In this document: positions 1 to 11,559 of the stretch, one piece after another
Numbering within the stretch: the first letter of the stretch is position 1
Layout: every line of letters starts with the position of its first letter
NCBI GenBank assembly: GCA_958299035.1
Contig: CATQJL010000001.1
Location: forward strand, 82,895,071-82,959,070
DNA length: 64,000 nucleotides
Direction of reading: 5' to 3'
Origin: Cylicocyclus nassatus
Lineage: Eukaryota; Nematoda; Chromadorea; Rhabditida; Strongylidae
Made by a program: the position numbers and the translations under genes
The notes under the pieces: generated by a model
Told to the model about the DNA's origin: nothing
The model's input: only the letters and a program-made list of their open reading frames with translations
Database searches by the model: none

Positions 1-968
1 GTTGACAAGTAGGCATGTTTGGAGGTTGGTAATGCATGGTTGAAAGGCTTAATGGCGTTGATTTTGGTATTTGTACCAAAGACATAGTCTACTTTGAAAT
101 CAGTACATTTGTGGTGGGCCCTTCCTCTAGCCTAAGCACATTAGCGGAAGCTGTGCCTCTCCGCAACTACAATAGCAGCTTTCTTTTCTAGATTCGTTTT
201 CACACTGATTTCTCTGCTATAGAGTCCTTGTTTTTCTACGTATAGCAAACAGCCCTCACCCCCTCATTTCATATGAGAGAATAGAAAATCATCATAGTTT
301 CACAAGAAGATGTTGCCTATAACACATTTGTTTCATTACTGTGAGACAATTTATTCAAAAATAGTCTAGAGGAAATAACTTTATGACCACGTTCATACTT
401 TCCACCAGTTATAACATGACTTTAGTGCAACTGCTGTTGCAGGGGCTGTAGTCGGCGCAGTCAGTGCATCTGTTGATTAACCACACCAGCTCACGAATAC
501 TCGGAAAAAGTATGTAAAGTATGTATGTAGTAGTAAAGTGGAAAGTATGTAGTTGTAAAGTAGAAAAGTACTCGGCAAACTAGACTTGTGTAGATTTGTA
601 ATTTATATGAGAATGGGTCAAAATCTTCGCTCGTTTTCAGAAAATCATGGAGACTCTCTGAGACATACATCACAGCGGTAGAAGCACATAAGGGGACCAC
701 ATGATCTTCAGTAATTTCCGATCATTATTCGAGGTTTACAACCATTAAAAATTTTTGGAGCGAACATATGACCTATTGCTTCTGATAGCCGACTCATGCG
801 TTGTGACAACACTTGGCTGTACTAACAAATCGCAAATGTTTGAGGAAAGCTTTCAAAGGAAATTCATTTTTTTGAAAACTTATTTTCTGGTCTCTGATAT
901 ATGCCTTCTCTAGATCTATGGAAAATGGTTGCATTTGCCTTTAAAAAATGCATGATTCCTTCGTTCTA

Positions 969-1549
969 AGCGGTTAGCTCATAGAAAGTAACGTTTGAAC
1001 TACCTTGGAGCCCGAAACTTACTAGTTTTGATACAAAATATTAGGTTTGGGTCAAGGACAAAGAAAATACAGAAATTTTTTGGATTAGAATTTCCGTACC
1101 AATTAATATATACCGTCATATCATCTATCAATTATGATATCTATCTATCTAACAATGCCATCGTGAACGCTGCTACGCACTTAGATAGCATCCTTAGGAT
1201 GAAACTGTTGCTCGCTTCGCTCGAGAGACCATATTTAGAATAGGAAAAAAAGGTAACAGTCCAGTTTCTGTAGGACTTCTACATAACAGTATAAAAATCA
1301 AATATAACTAACATACAAGAAAATGTAAAAAATTCCGAAAGTTGTCCCATTGTTCAAGGACTTCCTCGAACTTGTATTCATAATTGTAGATGATATGACG
1401 GTACATATTAATTGGTACGGAAATTTTAATCCGAAAAATTTCTGTAACTTCTTGTGTCCTTGACCCAAACCTAATAATTTGTATCAAAACTGGTAGGGTT
1501 CGGGCTCCAAGGTACATGTTCAAACGTTACTTTCTATGAGCCAACCTCT
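969..1549. mobile_element. TA-flanked MITE (Tc1/mariner-type target site)
   Basis: An inserted block absent from the matching place in the other foldback arm near 2265. Its ends are inverted repeats (AG-GGTT-GCTCATAGAAAG type, continuing through the motif CTTGGAGCCCGAA). TA stands on each side at 967-968 and 1550-1551. The interior is itself a partial inverted repeat (1000-1240 against 1308-1520). No transposase frame is present, so it is non-autonomous. Confidence 0.65.
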
Positions 1550-2537
1550 TAGGGCCGCATGCACTAACATCCTCGCGGGGAGGGGATCGCAGCTTAAAAG
1601 AAAGCTTTATATTTCGAAACTCCAGATACCTGCATTTCACGTTGTGTACCTATCCGTAAGTATTCCTACTACCCTTCACTACGAACATGTTGAAGAGGAG
1701 CGAGAAGCTGTACGAACCGCATTTTCCAGCTTCTGTATGATCCCTGAAATTCCCGACGCTTTTCTTTAGAGTCATTTTTCTTTCTCCGAAGTTAACGAAA
1801 ACCTTCCAAAGTTGTACTGAACATCTAACACAATAGTGCTAAGCATGTTGCTGATAAGAACAAATGATGTTTTGAAGTCATGAAATTTTCGATGATCCAT
1901 AGGTCGAAATTTGAGGCTTGCCGAAAAAATCGACTTTTCAAAAACTCATTTGTTCTCATCAGCAACATGCTTAGCACTGTTGTGTTAGATGTTCAGTACA
2001 ACTTTGGAAGGTTTTCGTTAACTTCGGAGAAAGAAAAATGACTATAAACAAAAGTGCCGGGGATCATCAGGGATCATACAAAAGCTGGAAAATGCGGTTC
2101 GTACACCTTCTTGCTCCTATCCAGTATGTTCATAGTGAAGGGTAGTAGGAATACTTACGGAGAGGTACACAGCGTGAAATCCAGGTATCTGGAGTTTCGA
2201 AATATAAAGCTCTCTTTTGAGCTGCGATCCCCTCCCCAGCGGGGAGGTTAGTGCATGCGGCCCTTAGAACGAAGGAATCATGCATTTTTAAAGGCAAATG
2301 CAACCATTTTCCGTAGATCTAGAGTCGAAGGCATATATTAGAGACCAGAAAATAAGTTTTCAAAAAAAAATGAATTTCCTTTGAAAGCTTTCCTCAAACA
2401 TTTACTTGTGATTTGTTAGTACAGGCAAGTGTTGTCTACAACGCACGAGTCGGCTATTAGAAGCAATAGGTCATATGATTGCTCCAAAAATCTTTAATGT
2501 TTGTAAACCTCGAATAATGATCGGAAATTATTGAAGA

Positions 2538-3093
2538 CTAGCTGGCTTACCCGGCTCCGCCGTATGTTCCGAATAGAAAATTCCATTTCTTAACCGATCA
2601 GGACCAAACTTGGCACACATACACTTCGGGCCCCGGCGGCTGTCACAGTCCACTTTTCGTTATCGATCGATGTCGATTTTATCGATTTTTTGCTAAATTT
2701 GAGCTAGGGGGCCGAAATTTGGCAGAGGGGTGTAATCGAGCATGCTGATCACCCCCACGGGGGTGAACAGCATGCTCGATTACCCCCCCCCCTGTGCCAA
2801 CTCCCAGCCCCGTAGCTCAAATTTTGCAAAAAATCGATAAAATCGATATCGATCGATCACGAAAAGTAGCCTATGACACCCGCCGGGGCCCGAAGTGTAT
2901 GTGTGCCAAGTTTGGTCCCGATCGGTTCAGAAATGGAATTTTCTATTCGGAACATACGTACAGACAGATCAGACAGACAAACAGACAATGTCTGTTTGTC
3001 TGTCTGTATGTCTGTCTGTCTGTATGTCTGTATGTACATACAGACAGACAGACATACAGACAGACAAACAGACATTCAGCTTTATATATAAGA
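2538..3093 (-). mobile_element. Non-autonomous Helitron with internal inverted duplication
   Basis: Read on the minus strand the element begins TCTTATATATAAAGC and ends GCCAGCTAG. It sits exactly between an A and a T, without target duplication. The other foldback arm at about 700-720 keeps the empty site (CATGA joined directly to TCTTC), which defines both ends. These are Helitron hallmarks: 5' TC, 3' CTRR, insertion into AT. The interior holds a (CAGA)n tract and a palindrome around GATCGATCGATA. No Rep/helicase frame is present. Related fragments lie at 14275-14464 and 47800-48070. Confidence 0.75.
2960..3077. repeat. CAGA/TCTG microsatellite
   Basis: A tract of CAGA units that flips to TCTG and back, so it is partly self-complementary. 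It lies inside the Helitron next to its TATATATA end. Frames here encode only Cys/Val/Ser or Asp/Arg/Gln runs and are not genes. Confidence 0.9.
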
Positions 3094-3799
3094 TCATGTG
3101 GTCTCCTTATGTGCTTCTACCGCTGCGATGTATGTCTCAGAGAGTCTCCATGATTTTCTGAAAACGAGCGAAGATTTTGACCCATTCTCATATAAATTAC
3201 AAATCTACACAAGTCTAGTTTGCCGAGTACTTTTCTACTTTACAACTACATACTTTCCACTTTACTACTACATACATACTTTACATACTTTTTCCGAGTA
3301 TTCGTGAGCTGGTGTGGTTAATCAACAGATGCACTGACTGCACCGACTACAGCCCCCGCAACAGCAGTAGCAGTAAAGTCATGTTATTACTGGTGGGAAG
3401 TATGAACGTGGTCATAAAGTTATTTCCTCTAGACTATTTTTGAATAAATTGTCTCACAGTAATGAAACAAATGTGTTCTAGGCAACATCTTCTTGTGAAA
3501 CTATGATGATTTTCTATTCTCTCATATGAAATGTGGGGGCGAGGGCTGTTTGCTATACGTAGAAAAACAAGGACTCTATAACAGAGAAATCAGTGTAAAA
3601 ACGAATTTAGAAAAGAAAGATGCTATTGCAGTTGCGGATAGGCACAGCTTCCGCCAATGTGCTTAGGCTAGAGGAAGGGCCCACCACAAATGTACTGATT
3701 TCGGTAGACTATGTCTGTGGTACAATACCAAAAGTAATGCCGTTAAGCTTTTCAACTATGCATTATTAAACCTCCAAGCATGCATGCCGTATCGCCATT

Positions 3800-4170
3800 C
3801 TTTTCCAAGTCGTGGATGTGTTTGGCAACTAAATGTGCACGCCATGGACTTTAGCCTAAAAAATTAATCGAAGGTTCTCTACATTACGAAAATGGCGCTA
3901 AGAATACTGGTTGCGTAAATGGTCACTTTGCCCAAGCTTTGCTTGAGCACTCAAAAGATCCTTGCACAGAGACGTAGCACACGGTGATCATTGTCCTCAT
4001 GGTGACTGCCAAGCCTTGAAACGTTTGAAAAACCTATTCAAGTTTGCGTTCTTCTGCGAAAAGTTTCACCCATGCAAAATCACCGATTCACATAGAAAAT
4101 CATCTAAAATAAGTAGTTGTTTATATTTAATTCGTAATTCTGAAATTTTCCGGTGAGTTTCAACAAGGGC
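3800..4170 (+). repeat. Partial copy of dispersed repeat R1
   Basis: Shares the ordered landmarks GTCGTGGATG, AAATGTGCA, TTGCGTAAATGGTCA, AAAATCACCGATT and GTAGTTGTTTA with 37855-38220, and more weakly with 43410-43750. It lacks the tRNA-like 3' module of the fuller copies. Confidence 0.6.
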
Positions 4171-4848
4171 CCAGCATGAGGTGGCATATGAGAAATTTGA
4201 AAACGAAGTCCCCTTTGACATTGGAGAAAATTACGAGATATCTTTTGCAAGATTTTAGTGTCTGTAAAAGCTCTTTTGATGATCTGCAACAAAAAAGTAA
4301 GTTGAAATGAGGCAAACACTAAAATAAATCAGAGAATTGTAAGCAAAATGCGAAGAAAAGCCTATTTTTATATTATCAGGAGCCGTAACAAAGTTTGGGA
4401 CGAAACTTATTCTAAGTTGGGTACGCTTAGTCAGAGCTTAATCCAAAGAATAGACTGTGTAATAAAATTTGGAAATTTATGTGAGGAAGGTGGAAAATTA
4501 TGAAAATTTATGACTTTTTCTGACCCGCAACCTCAGGGTGCTCCTAGGGCGCGGGAGCAACCTAAAATCAAAAAACACTTACAACTCCTCTAGTTCACAT
4601 AATTTTCTCATAAATTATTGTGCTTTTCTTTCGGCCATTGCCGCGGACGTGCACACCAAATTTGGTGGAATATTGCTTACTCTTTTAAGCAAGCCGATTT
4701 TTTATATTTTCGCGGGCAAAGATTGTGTTTTGACACGTCGAACGTGCACAGATATGATTATGCACTAGTCCTGTTTGTAACGTGTTATTTTACCTGTAAA
4801 TACCCGGTAATCACGTTAGATCATCAAATTCGGGCTTGGTAAGACTTA
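4171..4848. other. Unassigned intergenic sequence
   Basis: No gene or repeat was recognised. The short frames here have no domain character. Confidence 0.5.
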
Positions 4849-7274
4849 CAAGGGAAGTACCCCGAGTGGCCGTGGCCTTTTAATACGAGATGCATATCTT
4901 CTGAAGCAGCTTCAAACGCTGATTTCAAATCTGCTTTCCGTTTCTGCGGAACGTTCTTCTGAAGAGAGTTATGAAAGCCTGAAAATCCTATTTTGGAGGC
5001 GCTCCTTGAGTTTGAGAGCGCTGCTAAGTGTGTTGGTGGTGCAGTTGTGTAATGGTTAGTTGTTGGCATTGAAGGCGAAAGGTCACTGGTTCGAATCCGG
5101 TGCAGAGCGAACCGTTTTGCATTATGAATGTGAGTTTAAAAAAGCACTCTAATTCGTTTACAGACACTTACTATTATGCCCTTGGCAAATGTGACCTAAA
5201 GAAAAAATTTTCTGGCAAAACCGTTTGCTTGTTGAAATTTGGTTATCTCCGCAAAAAATTTATGTACGGAGAAAAGTAGTGAAATTAGATTGGGAAGCGG
5301 AATTACAAAGTGGGGAAAACACAGACATTTCTCTATTCACATTCCATTCATTTCACATTCCTTAAACAGGCTTGTGAGCACATCTTCTCAATTAATGATA
5401 ATTTGCATTTTTTGAATATGGTGATGAACATGCTTCACCATGAATGATATCCACGAAAGTCCCCGCGAAATGGGCTTTTCGTGCGAATAAAATGGACTTA
5501 GTCCATGCGGTGCGATAAGATATCGCATTCGCGAATCCATTCATTCCATACAAAACTTCTTCAGCAAACCTTTCTCCAACTTGCCTCAACCTGTTTACTC
5601 ACTCTTGCAAACTCATTTCTGTCAAGTGGTCGGTATGTAACTAGGGCTGACCTAACATTATAATGACAGTCACATGAATATTCTATGCTTTCACACTTTA
5701 TTTTACATAAAAAAATGCCATTTGTTATCGATGATTATGCATCGAAAACATCTTCAAGAATAAAATTCACATAATATCCGGGCCCTCGCTTCTCAAGAGT
5801 TCTATGGATCTGCTTTAAGTCAAATTCGTATGTAGGGCTTTCTGGGGAAAGCAAACTTTGGCTAGACTTGCACTGCAATCTGTGAAGCAAAATCTTATCT
5901 CGTAGGAAACCTTGCCCTACAAGCCTGGGTCTTTAAATCGGAAAACTACGAGTCGCAAATGATGACTTCGCAAATGTTTTACTTTAGCTCTTCTTTGTCT
6001 TTCAACGCTAATGTTCATATCTCTAAGTAGTTGAATGTATGGACTATTGACAGTAGGAAATTTTCCACAGAATTTTTCTTGCTAGCTAGCGGATTTCAAT
6101 AATTCTTGCGATCAAACTCAAACTTCGTTCATAAAGGCCGTCTTTGAGGTTCGGTTCTACGAGTTTAGTCAAAAGATAGCTTCTGAGTAATTATATTGAA
6201 ACGCAAAACTTTTTTATCTTTGAATACAAATAATAAATTTAGTTTTGATTGATGATTTGAAGAGTTAACAAACTTTATCTAATTTACATAGGAATTCTCG
6301 CATCGACATGATATTCAGAAACATTTGAGTTTGTTGGGGAATACTTTGATTGAGTTTGTTGGGGAATACTTTGATGATTTACTCTTCTTCCATAATTTTC
6401 ATAGCATTTGTATGAGTTTAGAAAAAAACACTCATTTCAGAACTTCATAAAAGACCTAAAACTTCTTCCACTCACTCGTTACCTTAAAATAGGCTAAGAA
6501 ACACATTCTCGAAAAATCGCGATCAAAAATGTGCAAAAAGGTCAAAAATGGGCTTAGTCCCAGCTCACCTTGTTGCTGGGAGTAAAATGGGCTTTCAAGT
6601 CCATTTAAAATGGAGGTAAATCCCATTTTGCCCCATTCTAAATGGACTTTTCGCATGATTCTTTCGCAAGCGAGAGCTCAAGTAGGGTTGAATCATTTTC
6701 ATCACACCGCTTTGCCTCGTGGTTGCGATGAGATAAAAATTTTTGGATAACGCTAGCGGAAGTAGATTCCGACCAGTTTCTACCGCGAACGAATAAAATG
6801 GGGTTTGGAAGTCCATTTTCCTCCATTATGGACTTTCGTGGATATCATTCCATGTTTGGTCCTGTTTTCTTGTAAAGAAGTCAAGTAGAGTTCAGGGTCT
6901 CATTACAAGCAGTTCTGCCAAAAAATTTTTTTCTTAGGTCATATTTGCCTACAACAGTGTCTGTAGACGAATTAGAGTGCTTTTTAAACTCACATTCATA
7001 ATGCAAAACGGTTCGCCCTGCACCCGATTCGAACCAGTGACCTTTCGCCTTCAATGCCAACAACTAACCATTACACCACTGCACCACCAACGCACTTAGC
7101 AGCGCTCTCAAACTCAAGGAGTGCCTCCAAAATAGGATTTTCAGGCTTCCATAACTCTCTTCAGAAGAACGTTCCGCATAAACGGAAAGCAGATTTGAAA
7201 TCAGCGTTCGAAGCTGCTTCAGAAGATATGCATCTCATATCAAAAGGCCACGGCCACTCGGGGTACTTCCCTTG
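4849..7274. mobile_element. Long-TIR DNA element, TTA target duplication (PIF/Harbinger-like by TSD)
   Basis: Arms of about 340 bp at 4849-5200 and 6930-7274 are inverted copies ending CAAGGGAAGTACCCC. They are flanked by TTA at 4846-4848 and 7275-7277. A 3-bp TTA duplication is typical of PIF/Harbinger elements; the class is inferred from this alone. The 1.7-kb interior has no convincing transposase. It contains a further inverted pair (AATGATATCCACGAAAGTCC at about 5443 and its complement near 6850) and a 25-bp direct duplication near 6325-6375. A second, shorter family member lies at 61304-61756. Confidence 0.65.
5033..5105 (+). repeat. tRNA-like module within the TIR (A-box/B-box-like)
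   Basis: Contains an A-box-like stretch (GTGTAATGGTTAG) and a perfect B-box GGTTCGAATCC at 5088-5098, at tRNA-like spacing. Acceptor-stem pairing is poor, so it is a tRNA-derived relic and not a tRNA gene. The same module occurs inverted in the other arm near 7000-7085 and in repeat R1. Confidence 0.5.
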
Positions 7275-7433
7275 TTAGTGTTGTGCTCTCTAATATCTCG
7301 TCAGATTTCCGGGCAGAAATTTTATGGGTTCCCCTTTGCTTTTCCCTTTGAAACGACATCCAGCGTGTGAAAACGCCACCCCTGCTGAGCCCGTTTTAAC
7401 GCCATCATTATGCGAGAATGAGTAAGGCATATA

Positions 7434-7770
7434 CGGGGTCTAAAAAAAGGGGCCTACCGCTTGATTGTTAATAATCTCTTGTAACGAGGTCTTTCAAGAA
7501 GCTACGGGTACCGTTTTGTAGAGCTGGCTTCAATTTGGATTTACAGTACGGAGCGAACCACCGATTGCTTTTTATTACTTAGGATTACGGTAGAAACTTC
7601 AAGTATGTGATGCCATTGTGAAAAAAAACTGCCGCTTCAAAACTTTTGAGAAAATGGAAATGTGTAATAGAGTCTTCGTGGACGCTGAATTCAATGCTCG
7701 AACACGTAAAAGATTGCGATCTAAACGGTGTAACACCAATTTCTAGAAATATTGGAAAAGTCAGAATCCT
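7434..7770. mobile_element. Fragment of mariner-like long-TIR MITE family M1
   Basis: Starts after TA (7432-7433) with CGGGGTCTAAAAAAAGG, a worn form of the CAGGGTGTCCCAAAA end. It then follows 46365-46700 closely: the GTAGAGCTGGCTT segment, then ATTTACAGTA, then the GATTACGGTAGAAA segment. The other terminus is not found. A scrap of R1 (ATTATGCGAGAATGAG) abuts it on the left. Confidence 0.55.
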
Positions 7771-7857
7771 ATGCTAAACAGCGCTGCGGTACGGTATAGG
7801 CAACGATTTCATTAGAAAAAATAAGAAAAAAAACATAGTTATTCCTACCGTAAAGTT

Positions 7858-8560
7858 CGTTTTCCATAGGTTAGCAACGGTTGTCGGAGCAGCCTTATCC
7901 TTACCTTGCTTTGGACACTTACCATCAGGACATCTATAAGAGTAGAAGTTTTCATTATCGGATCACAAAATATAATTTTTAGATCTAAAGCTTACTTTGT
8001 TTTTTCGTAAATCGAAAAGACGCTGGTTCCTCCAATTGTCAATATTCTTCTCTTTCTCACCATTTTTCGTGATCGGTTTTGAAGCGAACAATTGTACATT
8101 TGTGTCTGAAACATGCGCGAATAAGCAACAACCATCCTTATAATAATGCCTAGCATATCATTATGTCATGTGTTGCACTACCAAAAACTAAACACAAACC
8201 CCATTGCCTGTTTTATTTAGCAAGGGCATGAGAGCTTCCGCAAATAGCGCTACGTAAGTTGACCCGTAATTTTTGTAATCGCAGTCGAGCACAGTTCGAT
8301 ACCAGCTCGAAGTGCCTCCGGCAAAAGTGAGAGTTATGATCTGAATTTTAGCAGCTGAATCAAAAGGTTTTCATTTTTTTACTTACCGCAAAATTGCAGA
8401 GTAGCTTCATTGCTTGATGTTAGTTTCGTGATCGCCACGTTTATATCGATGAAAGCTGGGAAGTGCAGCCGAGTAGAGCGAAAGTGGTGATTGTATCCAT
8501 TTTTGCAGCACATAAAGTGCAATGGTCAAAATTTCGCAAAATTCATGTAGGAACGCTTTC
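7858..8560 (-). CDS. Possible exons of an unidentified multi-exon gene
   Basis: No family is recognised. On the minus strand three stretches look coding. One at about 8157-7996 is open for about 54 codons (containing NVQLFASKPITKNGEKEKN) and ends at a good donor, GTAAGC. One at about 7975-7858 contains RCPDGKCPKQGKDK and ends before GTAGGA. One upstream contains FIDINVAITKLTSSNEATLQ before GTAAGT near 8395, followed near 8330 by an open stretch containing SSWYRTVLDCDYKNYGS. I could not find a set of acceptors that joins them all in one frame, so this may be a decayed gene or chance open sequence. An M1 element fragment lies directly downstream. Confidence 0.25.
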
Positions 8561-9211
8561 GATTGTTTTGGCGGCTGTATGATGGACAATTTTAATCAAA
8601 ATCAGGTTTGACAAGGCCGTTACAGACAAGCGAAGCATGGCTCTGAAAGGTTCTCATTAAACTTGAGGTAGACGTTCACACGGTTTTGTTAAGCACTTAG
8701 TTATTGGACCACTCTCCAGTAAAAGCAACTACTTTGGCTTGAAAAGCGCAACTCCGCTCGAATTGTATAACTTGATTTCCCCTTTCGCGCTGTCACGTGA
8801 AAGAATGCACTTTCTCTTCGACGTGTCTGATACTGCGGCGAGAGCTATGGCAGAAAAGGACCGTTTGTCTTCGTATCTTATAATCTTTGTGCAGATCCTG
8901 AAAAAAGAATGCAACCCCCCCCCCCCCCCATGATAAACATTTATAATCGAGACGACTGGCGATAAGGTGGCCAAAATGAGTAGAGAGTTATATGCAGTTA
9001 TTTATGATGCGAAGAGAGAGACTCATGGATTAGTGCTCTTCAATGAACCACAGCTCGCAAATGAGATTTAGCAAGTATGAGATCTCTACGGGATTGTCCG
9101 TCCCTATTAGTTGCGAAACAATCAGAACATCACTTTTTTCAATTATTTTAGTTCAGCCATCATACATCTTAACACTTATTCATCATCATCATGGGAAGGA
9201 AAATAATTGTA

Positions 9212-10018
9212 CACTCGAGTGGATTTTCCGCTAGATATAGTGTGCTTGCACTGAAGGTGAAATGCGGTAACATTTGCGCGTGAACAAGTAGCCATGCAGG
9301 TAATGCCAGCCGTTTGCGCGCGCAATTGCTCAGACAATCGTCGGGGGCAGGCGGTCCGCAAACTCGCGTTTTTCTGCAGGCGCTCAGCAGAATTTTGGGG
9401 CGTGGCCAAACCTTCAGCGGGCGGCACTTCCTTTACTGTCTGATGTTTTGCCAGCGGGCAGCAACACAAAATTTTCTGCAGGCGCTCGTCAAATAATCTC
9501 TTTCAGCGAGCGCTGGTCAAATTTTCAGCTGGCGCTCGGACGGTTTTTATGCAGTTTCGGGTGTACGCCGAGCAAAGGTGAGACTCTACATGGCAGAGGA
9601 GTCATCGATGGTTTAATTACTCAAGTTTGAGGTACTTTCTCTCAGCGGAAAGTACCTGGGGGCTGCGCGGTCCTCCATAAAAGACCGTGCGGCCCCCGAA
9701 AATTTTGCATATTCTCGCGGAAAGTCCGCGAGAATGCGGCCACTGCGCCGCAGCTAATCTGCAAGGAAACCGCAATTCTTCTTCAAGCATTCGTCCAAGA
9801 TTTCGCTAAAATTCTTCTAAATATCTGCAAGCGGACCGCAAGAAATCAGCGAACTATTTTTCCGGTGCCCGCTTGCCCAAAAATGGCATGGGCGCTTGCC
9901 CCCGGCAATTATCTGAGTGGCTGGCGTTACGGGCGCAGCTATTTGTTCACGCGCAAATTTTACCGCATTTCAACTTCAGTGCAAGCACACTCTATTGAAT
10001 GGAAAATCTACTCGACTG
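9212..10018. mobile_element. Long-TIR MITE with TA target duplication
   Basis: Ends CACTCGAGTGGATTTTCC and, inverted, CAGTCGAGTAGATTTTCC. Inverted arms run inward for more than 100 bp (shared GTGTGCTTGCACTGAAG, AAATGCGGTAA, TTTGCGCGTGAACAA). TA lies at 9210-9211 and 10019-10020. A core beginning CTCAGACAATCG is shared with the insertion at 35650-36245. No transposase frame. Confidence 0.6.
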
Positions 10019-10969
10019 TAAGGAAGGTGGTTCTCTGGGAATCGCAAGGAAGCACACAAAGCATTGAGATCCGCACTTTGCGGAACACTACAATTCTTTG
10101 AGCAATATGTTCTTTGAAACGAATAGTGGGATTATTCGAATTAAGATAAGCAGGTGGAACTGTAAAAGTCATAAACAGCGAAATCTGGACTCAGCTTCAC
10201 CGAACCTTCCCTTTCTGACCAGGCCGTGCATACGAGCTTCAAAAAACGATATTTACGTAACAAGAATTCGCGTTCTCATTCATTTGTTTTTCCTATTGTG
10301 TGTTATTTCACTGACAAATGCTTATCAACTACCCTACTGCGTTCGTCTCACTCCTCTTCGCACTGCATTTTGTTCGTCATAACGCTGAATTTCTCCTATT
10401 GCAGGGCTATGAAGCTGTTCGGGACGGTCACATATTTTCATGTCTCTGTTCCACTTCTGTATGCCACACGACCCCTGTGTTTACAACCAAAGTCCTCATT
10501 TCTCCCGCGGTCCAGCTCAAAACTTGCAAAAACTTGATCAAATCGGTAGGGGCCTTAGCGTCGTTGCTCGTTTAATGCAGTGTCTCACCAAAATATGGGG
10601 TTTGGAATTTGCGAACACAAGCCTACTTGTCCTTGTATAATCCTACACGGCTCAGTCCGCGTCGCATAATCCCAACAATTTCGCTCTAAAGCCCTTTAAA
10701 AGAGTGAGCTGTTTCCACCCTAGCTTTGGGTCAAAAAGGCTGTCGTCTGCGGAAAGACGTTTTAAGCACGGTAGGGGAACCGAGAGTTCGTCCAGTATGC
10801 GTCGAAACACGATATGCGCGTCACTTTGAGCCCAGTTTTTTCTCGACATAGGAGAGACCTTAATCGGGGCTGGGCAGTGGCTAAGGGGATCCCCTAATCG
10901 AAGTCAAAAGCAAGCAAAAAATTAAAAGTAAATTAAAAGTTTGCTATACTCCAAATTTAGTGGGAACTG
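10019..10969. other. Unassigned intergenic sequence
   Basis: Overlapping short open frames at 10100-10640 have no recognisable domain or consistent splice signals. No gene is supported. Confidence 0.4.
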
Positions 10970-10977
10970 CTTTTAAC

Positions 10978-11352
10978 TAGTGGCGGTCGCAGGATTTCGG
11001 ACCGGCGGGGGGGGGACAAAAAACTTTTTTTCAAATGAAGGTTGGCGTTAGCCACGCACTCCGAAAATTTTTTGGGGCGCTTCTCAAAATTTTTGCGAGT
11101 CCCCAACCCCCAAAATCTGGAAAAGGGGGGCGTGGCGTCAGCCACGCCCCAGAATAAATTTTTTATAGGGCTAATTTGAATTTTTAAAAAATTTAAAAAA
11201 GTCTTTTAATTATTTACAAAAATGAACAAGTCGTTTGCACATTTTTATAACCCACATAGGTAAGTTTCAGAAATTTCGCGACTCATTCTTGGGGGGGGGG
11301 GGAAGCACCCCCCCCCACCCCCGCCTCCTCCCCCCCCCCCGGTCCGCCGCTG
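10978..11352. mobile_element. hAT-type MITE with G-rich terminal inverted repeats
   Basis: Begins TAGTGGCGGTCGCAGGATTTCGG and ends CCGGTCCGCCGCTG, with G and C runs next to the ends. The flanks CTTTTAAC (10970-10977) and CTCTTAAC (11353-11360) are an 8-bp duplication with one mismatch, as expected for hAT. Its interior repeats the phrase GGCGT-AGCCACGC. Same family as 13889-14218. Confidence 0.75.
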
Positions 11353-11559
11353 CTCTTAACCTATCACTTTGGTCATACCAGCGCTCTCATCAAAGCTTGT
11401 GGAAAATCATCAAAAAATTCGGCTGGCTCCGCCTATAAATGCAGGTCAACATGCACAAACTTGTGCTTCGATGTATCCAAGAAATCATGATTTCACATTT
11501 AGATTTCGGACTTATATCTTGAAAACATTCAGTAGATTGGAGGAGCCAGCGGTCCTTTT

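Larger units (their letters stand above)
1..3790. repeat. Foldback (large inverted repeat), about 3.8 kb
   Basis: The sequence from about 10 to 1870 is the reverse complement of about 1935 to 3790, interrupted by two later insertions (969-1549 in the left arm, 2538-3093 in the right arm). The centre lies near 1900. Aligning 120-290 by eye with its partner near 3530-3690 shows roughly 95% identity, so the arms have diverged. That argues against an amplification hairpin artefact. No transposase-like frame is visible, and the short frames on the two arms are mirror copies. The left edge coincides with the window start, so the true terminus and target duplication cannot be judged. It could be a foldback transposon or an old inverted duplication. 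Confidence 0.8.

Noticed and set aside
2857..3161. Overlapping open frames rich in Cys-Leu-Ser-Val or Arg-Gln-Thr-Asp
   Set aside because: They are translations of a CAGA/TCTG microsatellite inside a Helitron; the same occurs at 14269-14511.
5033..5105. Functional tRNA gene
   Set aside because: A- and B-boxes are present but the acceptor and anticodon stems do not pair properly, and the copy lies in a transposon TIR. The same holds for 36890-36940.
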